DNA of 64,000 nucleotides, from positions 1,714,681 to 1,778,680 of the forward strand of contig OX439035.1 in assembly GCA_949317995.1 (NCBI GenBank). Direction: 5' to 3'. The notes under the pieces were generated by a model. That model was not told the DNA's origin, made no database searches, and saw only the letters and a list, made by a program, of their open reading frames with translations. Position numbers and translations under genes: made by a program. The stretch comes from Acholoe squamosa (taxonomy: Eukaryota; Annelida; Polychaeta; Phyllodocida; Polynoidae). Positions 49,194-64,000 of this stretch are shown here, piece after piece; position 1 is the stretch's first letter; the number at the start of each line of letters is the position of its first letter.

Positions 49194-49834
49194 CTGCCAA
49201 CCAGAGTATCATCATTATAGTCTGTCACACATGTACAACAATTGATGTGTAAAGATCTTTGTTACTTTTCTATTTAGAGAATAGACAACGATATTCTTCA
49301 TGTCAAGATTCTGTGTTGGACTATAACGCACGATGGTCAAGGGCCTTCATATTATTATATGATTAGTATATTCAACAACTGGCCTGAAGTGTACTTCATA
49401 AGAGTTTATCAGAAGAATTTCTTTTACCACAAGTCCACAGGATATTTACAACAACGACTTATGAAATACACTCACTTCAGACACGTTGAGCAGTTGTAAA
49501 TATGTTGTCTTAAACTTTATCACTTGTCTTAAATATGACTTTTCTTATGAAACACCCCTTAGCAGTGATGTATTTGTTGAACATTCCCTTATATAATATG
49601 ATTTTGTTTCTCATTTTGGCTAAATAACCTCCCTCTATTCAGCACTGTACATGGGAGTTGTTTATTGCTGAGGGGGTGCCCAAGAACCCTAGAACCCTCA
49701 CTTAGCCCTTGGTGTCCCTCTGCTGAAAATGGGCGTCCAAGGCTGCCCATTTTATAGCATCAAAAGTCACAAGTAAAGACCGGTCCAGGCCCTAAGTATG
49801 GGCCTGGATTATTGAGGCTGCCTATGTATAGGCA

Positions 49835-49905
49835 GGGAACTATGGTGTAGTATGCCCCTCTGCACATGTGGAGACTGGGTTTGATCCCCAAAGGTTCCGG
49901 GACAT
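49835..49905 (+). repeat. tRNA-like sequence or SINE head
   Basis: gggaactatggtgtagtatg...gagactgggtttgatcccca...ggttccg has a B-box-like GGTTTGATCCC and ends (gggaac/ggttcc) that can pair as an acceptor stem. The D and anticodon arms are poor, so a tRNA pseudogene or tRNA-derived SINE is more likely than a functional tRNA. Confidence 0.4.
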
Positions 49906-50065
49906 TTTCCGCTTAACCTTACAGATATAATCATATAGAAGTATATATCATGTTGTCTGATTGCACTGCAGGGATGTAAAAAGGGCAAAATGTCAGCTGA
50001 CAAATTTAGCTTTTCAAATCAGGGCCCCCAATGGGCCATCGCTTTGGTGTCAGTGTAATTGGCGG

Positions 50066-50226
50066 TGGCGGATCCAGGATTTGAAAAAGGATGGGCGCGC
50101 CCCAAAAGGAGGGGGCGCACCCCCTGTTTTGAGCAAATTCTGGGGGACAAAATATGCAGTTAAACTCTAGGTACTGGCAAAAAGGAGGGGGAGCATGCCC
50201 CCGCGCCCCCCTCTATATCCGCCACT
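50066..50226. mobile_element. Small hAT-like MITE with TGGCGGAT termini
   Basis: ggtggcggatccaggatttg at the left is mirrored by ctatatccgccac at the right; the interior is G/C-runs (ggggcgcaccccctg). Target duplication not confirmed. Confidence 0.65.
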
Positions 50227-51560
50227 GCGGGGGATTACAGAGATGTAAGTTGGGTGTTGAGAAAATCCCTGAAAAGCTATTATCGCAGGGTGGGGGTGGG
50301 GGGATGGGGTGTTAAAGTCTATATATGCAATGTGCATGTATAAAATTAATGTCCTTCCCCACAATACATGTATATGGAACTATGAGTCTAGTATACCCCC
50401 TCCCCCACCAACCCCACCCCTAATCTCTTTCAACCTATAATGCTTCAGAATTGAGGGTGGTGTTCAGAAATTGAGTAGATGTATGGTGATTGGTGTGGTG
50501 ACATGGCACTTCTGAAGGGGTTTCCCCAAATGGCTGTATGGAGGGCAACTGTAGACTAGTCTTGAGACTCAGTATTTTAGACCAATCAGAGAGCAGCATT
50601 CCCTTCACCTCCCCTAGCCACTGAGATCCCCTGTTCCCTGTCCAGGTTGCAGAACACCAATTGACGGGAGGTGGCAGCAGGAGACACTTTGTAGCTCCGC
50701 ACTGAAGGGTGTTGTACAATGATTATTGGTCTAAAATCTGACAGTGGGTAGGCAAACCAGGTATCAAATTAATCCTTAGGGTGTATATTAATCGATTTGA
50801 GTGTTATTTAGGCTGATATTTGATGGTAAGTTGAGGGGGGTGCACTCTATTTAATTAGAGAATGTATTGAAATCATTCACTGCAAAACCCCCAAATCTGG
50901 GTATGTCCGCACTCTAAGGCCTATAGCAAAAAAGTTAATCACATTATACCACATGCCATGGCCCTAAATTATTGGGAAAAATGTATATCTACAAGAAAGT
51001 AATAGTGGCTAAGCCCAGATACTTGCACAAGTATTTTATTTTCGCCCAAAAGCTATATAGGCCAACAGTGGAAAAATAATTAGTGTTCTGCAGCCTCCAG
51101 GCCTTCCCCTGCCCAGTTGAGTCTCTCTGCTTACACCAGGGGGCCTTCATGTTCCTCAGTGGAGTCCGTGAACCCTTTCGGGGAGAAACGGTATGATCGG
51201 AAGTGTGTCAGTGGTTCCGGTGGGAATGCGAAAGTCTACTGCTGATATTTTACAAGCGAAAATGGCGCCACGTTAGCGCTTCTCCCCAAAAGACGTTACC
51301 AGTGGAGTCACTGGTTAAAGCAGCCAACACAGGCCTGGGTATGTGTATAGCAGGGGGTTATCATTAGGGCAAGAACACATATTTCTCTTCATTTTGATGA
51401 ACATCGATATTCACACTGACTGTTATGAATATGAGAATCAAATCTGGCCCTGAAGACCTTACATATCCCTATTTTGACTTAATCTAAAGATTTTTGAAAT
51501 CCCTATTTTCAGGGAATTCCCTGACAACTTACATCTCTGGGATTAACTGCATGGGCCCAA
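50227..51560. other. Intergenic stretch
   Basis: A GC-richer block at 50560-50710 (cagcattcccttcacctccc...ggcagcaggagacactttgt) looks like a dispersed repeat but no inverted ends were found. No gene recognised. Confidence 0.4.
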
Positions 51561-51566
51561 CTTCCT

Positions 51567-51790
51567 AAGGGCGTGATTAAAAGGGTTTGAGGGGGTCAAT
51601 TATTTTTCAAACCATTGACTGGGGAAGGTCAAAACTTTTTCAATCCCTTGAGGGGGGGGGGTCAAAATAATTTAACCTATTTTCAGCAAAAAAGCCTGTG
51701 TGTTACTATAGGTCGAAAGGCTTCATTCGCACGCAATTTTAGGCTCTTCTGTGGGGGACGAAAAAAATTGTTGACCCCATTGTCAAAATA
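51567..51790. mobile_element. Truncated Harbinger-like MITE
   Basis: agggcgtgattaaaagggtt, gggggtcaattatttttcaa and the interior cacgcaattttaggctctt follow the layout of the 5639 family, but the right inverted terminus is missing or altered. A similar left-end fragment (gggagtggtcattatttatc) lies at 62121. Confidence 0.55.
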
Positions 51791-52249
51791 TGATCAGTTG
51801 AGTTGAAAATTACTAGGAGGGGAAAAGTAAAAAAAGGATAGGAAAAATATATAGGAAAAGAAAAGATACAGAGTGCAATACGAACACTGGGTGGTTATTA
51901 GTATTTTATTTGTATCTGTTTGGCTACATGTATATAATAACAGAGATGTACAATACACAGAGTAAAATACAACAAACGTAAAAAAGTCATCACATATCAA
52001 AGGCGGTAATGAGGCATAGACAGAGTAGCAAGAATACGGGAAGGTCATCCCAGAAACAACGCCAACAACAATGTGATTGACGCATTGTGGGTAGTTATGG
52101 AAAACAAGGATATCAAAGATTATAATTTAATACATGCTCAAATATTGAGGCATGATAATCCAACTATACTGATCAAGGTGTGTATGTGTGATCGATAACG
52201 TGTAGTTACCTTCTCGGGACCCGTGTTGATAAGTGCTGTTCAGATTTCA

Positions 52250-52530
52250 AGGTTATTTGAACTTTTATAAATGGTTTTAAGTCTAAAACTTATATGACCA
52301 TATATGGTATTGAGTTCTAAATGACCATAATGTTATATATTATTTATTTCTACATGAAAGTATATGGAATCTACATGACCTTATGTGGTATGAAGGTCAA
52401 AATGCCCTTATATGGTATGAAGGTCAAAAAGCCCTTAAATGGTATCAAGATGAAAATACCTTTATAAGGTATCAGGTCCTATGACCTTATAACATTATGG
52501 TATCAAGCTCTACATGACCTTATATGGTGT
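52250..52530. repeat. Diverged about 30-bp repeat
   Basis: The phrases accttatatggtatgaaggt, caaaatgcccttatatggta and catgaccttatatggtgtta recur about eight times with many substitutions and indels: an old minisatellite. Confidence 0.7.
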
Positions 52531-53675
52531 TAAGTCTAGTTTATATTGAGCAAAATATTGATTTCAAGCAGCTTTCCACATTGGGTAAAAATAAAAAACT
52601 AAATTGCTGTGTATGTAGACATAGACACTCTTGTGTAATACAACATGGTGTACAATTTGGTCATTGTCAGTATGATAATATGACATTATTTGGTACAGGT
52701 CGATATTTCCTCAAACTCTACCCCTGTTTTTGATTGAGGTTGGCTTATGAACATTTTACGGTATTAATGCGTCATTCTGTAAATGTAGGGCAATACCTGC
52801 AGATATCCGACACGGAAATAAGCTTATGTTTTCCACTAGGATGATTTACGCAAATAAATCGACGGATGACTTGAGTTTAAGATATATAATATTTAACCAG
52901 ATTCAATGCCAAGCCATTCTTATAAAAGACACTAAGAATCTAAATCTAATTGGCACAAAGGAAAGAAGCGATGACCGTTTCACCGGTTGCTGTAACGGTA
53001 TTCAGCCACCTTGCTACTTGCATTTTTGGGGGCTGAAATCCATCAAGGATATATTTCAAGATTATTCTGCGTTTTTACAAGACTGGTGCCTATATGACAT
53101 GTGGCATTTCTAACATGTAGTAAGATGGTCCATGGAGAAGGCGGGGCAAGACACATTTACTATTTACACTATCTACAATATGCTGACTATCCTGTAGCTT
53201 GGCCTATTGAAGCAGTGTCAATGGTCCTAAGGAATAAAGCACCCAAGCAATGTTTGATTAATTCTGCAGGAAGATTGATAATAACATGAGTCTAGGTAAG
53301 TCTCATCAAATACATGTGGTCCATTATAAGGCATCCTTTAAAGTAGACATCTTCAATTCAAAGTGTAAGAGGAAGAAAGAATATATCAACTCCTTCAGGA
53401 ACTACCTAGAATCTACCTACACTAAAATATACATAGTGTCCTCCAAGACCAGCTGCAATGTTAGATCCCTAACAGTAGTTTTAATATACAAAGGAGAAAG
53501 CAGACATGTCATGGAGGGAGGGGGACATAGCCATACATCTACTATAAAGGTCAACAGTCCCAACGATTACATCTGCGGTATGGTCTGCCATCATGACGGT
53601 ATGCCCACCGACTCGCCACCAAGTCCAGAATGCATCGCTGGTTACAACCTTCATAAGCCACAACACCAGAAATGA
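52524..53675 (+). other. Run of unrecognised plus-strand ORFs
   Basis: ORFs at 52826-53113 (95 aa), 53101-53289 (62 aa) and 53286-53675 (129 aa) follow each other in different frames with tiny overlaps. The last carries Cys and His residues (CGMVCHHDGMPTDSPPSPEC). No family recognised. They could be a frame-shifted relic of one longer ORF or chance. Confidence 0.25.
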
Positions 53676-55178
53676 GCTCTGTGGCCAATCAGAAATGCCC
53701 TTATGGAACAGATAATGGAAATTTGAGGTGGCCAGTGGATGGTACTAATAGATCACGTTTAGCTATATGTACAGCCTGTCCTAAAATATACACAAACTAG
53801 TTGTTGTATAGACTATTTAGAAGGAGTATCAAGGAATGAGTCAAATATATAAAAGATATTTTTTGGATCTATAGATGAATGCTGATAATTCCTTTAGGTC
53901 TATGTTTCCTCATTATTTCTACACTAAATGGTCATAAACATGTTTTAGCAGGTGCTGAGATTAAGGTAACAACATAGAGGTAAAAATGGCAGCCACCGAG
54001 CTTTTTCCAGTGTAATGTAAATGTATCAGTTAAAAAGAATTTTGTCTTTGACATGATTATATTGGTCTATGACGTTATAAAACTCAGGCTAAAATACCCC
54101 CGATATATTACATATCATCTTCATAGGAGGTGTTGCTGCGTATTACATATCTAGACCAGCAAGCTTCTACCACAGCTTCTCCCAAATTCAACTTAAAGCA
54201 CAACCAAAAGCAACGCTTAAAATTCTTACAAAGATATCAAGTCACATGATTTTGTAACAATAAATTTTTCCGTCTATAAATTTGCGTATGAGGCTACCAG
54301 TCTATGATAATTATAAAACTACATAACTCCAGAATATATAAATACTGACATTGATAACTACGATATGGCCAGGGTTCTGCACATTATTTTATGTGAATAA
54401 CTTCTTCCCGTAGAGATAGCATTGCGTGGCCGATCGCCACACCCCCAGTGGCGTAACGTGTGTCGTTCCACCACAGCGGCCGATCCAGTACCGTAGCCTC
54501 GTTCTGGGTGCGTGTAAACATTCAAAATGGCGGACCGCCGCTTGTACGGGGCAATACGGTAACGGATTTTGATAATTTTTCCTTATTTAAACCTCTAAAA
54601 ACATAAAAGAAATATAGAACTAAACTCCCCTGGTATCCTCGGTGGCCTATCCACCCCTCGGGAGTTGTCTCAACTCCCTCGTGGTGGATCGACCACCTCG
54701 TACACCACGGTCGTTTAGTTCTATCTATTTATACTCCACTGCTGCTAAATACTGGGATTCTCAGATGGCTTCGACTACAATCACACTTCTCTTGAGGCTA
54801 CAAAATGAATATAATATGTATTCCAGTCAAGTGGGTAGGCAATGAATAAACTTCCTTCTCCAAATATTGTCAATTGTCCAAACTACCAATAATACCATCA
54901 GTCTGTATTCCCTTGGTATACAAAACGCAGGAACCTTCTTTTCTTTCTTTTTTTTTCTCCAATTTCTGCAGCAAATTGACGTAACTGAGTAAAAAAGTTA
55001 TGAAAAAATGAGGAATTCTTGCAAGAGCATGCCATATTTGTAAAATCAACTATTTTGATCCTTTGATTCCTTGAACATATTTTCATTGTGTGCGTGTGTG
55101 TAGAACCCAGACATGTAAAACATTTGCAGGATGGAGGCGTTAATGGAAGTATGGCGGTGTTCAAACATCAGGACGACA
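53676..55178. other. 3' flank of the copine gene
   Basis: Contains a small palindromic element at about 54615-54727: tagaactaaac and gtttagttcta ends around a gggagttgtctcaactccc hairpin. The minus-strand poly(A) signal for the copine was not identified. Confidence 0.5.
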
Positions 55179-63134
<7,956 letters not shown>

Positions 63135-63137
63135 CTG

Positions 63138-63620
63138 TGAACAGTACAAAGACACCGTAATACAACTTCACACAGTACAAAGACACCGTGATACAACTTC
63201 ACACGGTACAAAGACACCGTGATACAACTTCACACGGTACAAAGACACCGTGATACAACTTCACAGCTCTATGTAAATCAACTTCACAGCCCTATGTAAT
63301 ACAACTTCACAGCCCTATGTAATACAACTTCACAGCCCTGTGTAATACAACTTCACAGCCCTGTGTAATACAACTTCACAGCTCTGTGTAATACAACTTC
63401 ACAGCTCTGTGTAATACAACTTCACAGCTCTGTGTAATACAACTTCACAGCTCTATGTAATACAACTCCACAGCTCTGTGTAATACAACTCCACAGCTCT
63501 ATGTAATACAACTTCACAGCCCTATGTAATACAACTTCACAGCCCTATGTAATACAACTTCACAGCTCTATGTAATACAACTTCACAGCTCTATGTAATA
63601 CAACTTCACAGCTCTATGTA
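63138..63620 (-). repeat. 31-bp and 23-bp tandem units at a copine 3' splice site
   Basis: About four 31-bp units (acagtacaaagacaccgtga, tacaacttcac) followed by about 15 units of 23 bp (agctctgtgtaatacaactt, cac). On the minus strand the 31-bp unit matches the intron end just before the exon at 63134 (ggtgtctttgtactgttcacag), so the array abuts and includes the acceptor region. The two unit types share taatacaacttcac. Confidence 0.92.
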
Positions 63621-64000
63621 TAAATCATGGCATATTTACCAAGTTTTATGATAGTAAAAGCAATTGAAGATTAGGTAATACCAAAAAAATAAGTTGGACT
63701 ACGGATTTTGGTTTTGAAAAAATGGTGCGAGCAAGCGAAATTTTTCATTTATTTAAAGAATTTTTTGGCGTCCAATGCAAAGATCATTCTAAAGATTCCT
63801 TGCTGGAAAACTGAGGCGAGCGAAAAAAATTTATTAAAAAAAACATCACAAAGAGAAAACTTGTAGAAAGTGAAGCGAGCGAAATCCATAGACGCGATTT
63901 TTTTTCAAAGAAAATAAAATTTGTATTTCCGAAAAATAAAAAGAACATTCACTCTTGCATTACTGAGGTTCAAGCTTTAAAAGGCAATCTCTAGGATGAT
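63621..64000. other. Intronic right edge
   Basis: AT-rich with three spaced copies of a gaggcgagcgaaaaa-like phrase (about 63727, 63812 and 63873), possibly a dispersed repeat. No exon seen. Confidence 0.45.

Noticed and set aside
49835-49905. Functional tRNA gene
   Set aside because: A good B box and partial acceptor stem only; D and anticodon arms do not fold properly, so it was kept as a tRNA-like repeat.
53481-53666. DOMON-like segment (ADVIVGTVDLYSRCM) as an upstream exon of the MOXD1-like gene
   Set aside because: Only a few residues fit, the surrounding frame lacks the expected motifs, and splice sites are not convincing.

Overview
ORGANISM. This is animal genomic DNA: intron-containing genes with GT-AG junctions and little coding sequence in a dense field of MITEs, microsatellites and very regular minisatellites. 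The genes (an ANKRD63-like ankyrin protein, a rolling stone-like 7TM protein, a DBH/MOXD1-type copper monooxygenase and a copine) are typical of invertebrates and basal deuterostomes. The repeat style, above all minisatellites that straddle exon borders, fits a cephalochordate (amphioxus/Branchiostoma). That assignment is an inference.  LAYOUT. 1-11051 (+): the 3' two thirds of an ANKRD63-like gene in three exons (5282-5456, 9222-9799, 10470-11051); earlier exons lie off the left edge. 11052-24785: repeat-rich intergenic DNA, with a 2.1 kb foldback element carrying copies of a start-codon/signal-peptide exon, a 54-bp array, a hairpin element, a 2.2 kb array and several MITEs. 24786-25717 (-): two unrecognised coding-like segments. 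25718-29291 (-): a rolling stone-like gene in three recognisable exons; its stop codon is the first unit of a 1.4 kb, 42-bp minisatellite. 29292-49007: no recognised gene; MITEs, an AP-1-like TGASTCA cluster and six large tandem arrays. 49008-49193 (-): one clear exon of a MOXD1/dopamine beta-hydroxylase-like enzyme, with partner exons not found. 49194-55178: MITEs, a tRNA-like sequence and unrecognised ORFs. 55179-63134 (-): eleven exons of a copine, from mid C2B through the vWA domain to the stop, frame continuous across every junction; C2A and the start lie off the right edge.  MAIN OBSERVATION. Tandem duplications are repeatedly anchored on gene-structure borders: a 3' splice site plus exon start (17 units of 106 bp, ankyrin gene), an exon end plus 5' splice site (11 units of 68 bp, copine), a 3' splice site (31-bp units, copine), a stop codon (42-bp units, rolling stone-like gene), and short duplications at two further 3' splice sites. 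In the two best arrays every decoy copy carries in-frame stops, so only the unit next to the real exon is productive. I recall exon-intron-spanning 'mirage' minisatellites being described at the amphioxus Adh locus; if so this is a dense new example, and the stop-codon array may be a variant. A parallel theme is minisatellites that seem to have grown out of MITE sequence (19.4-21.6 kb, 36.2-37.4 kb). The four genes show no evident functional link to each other.
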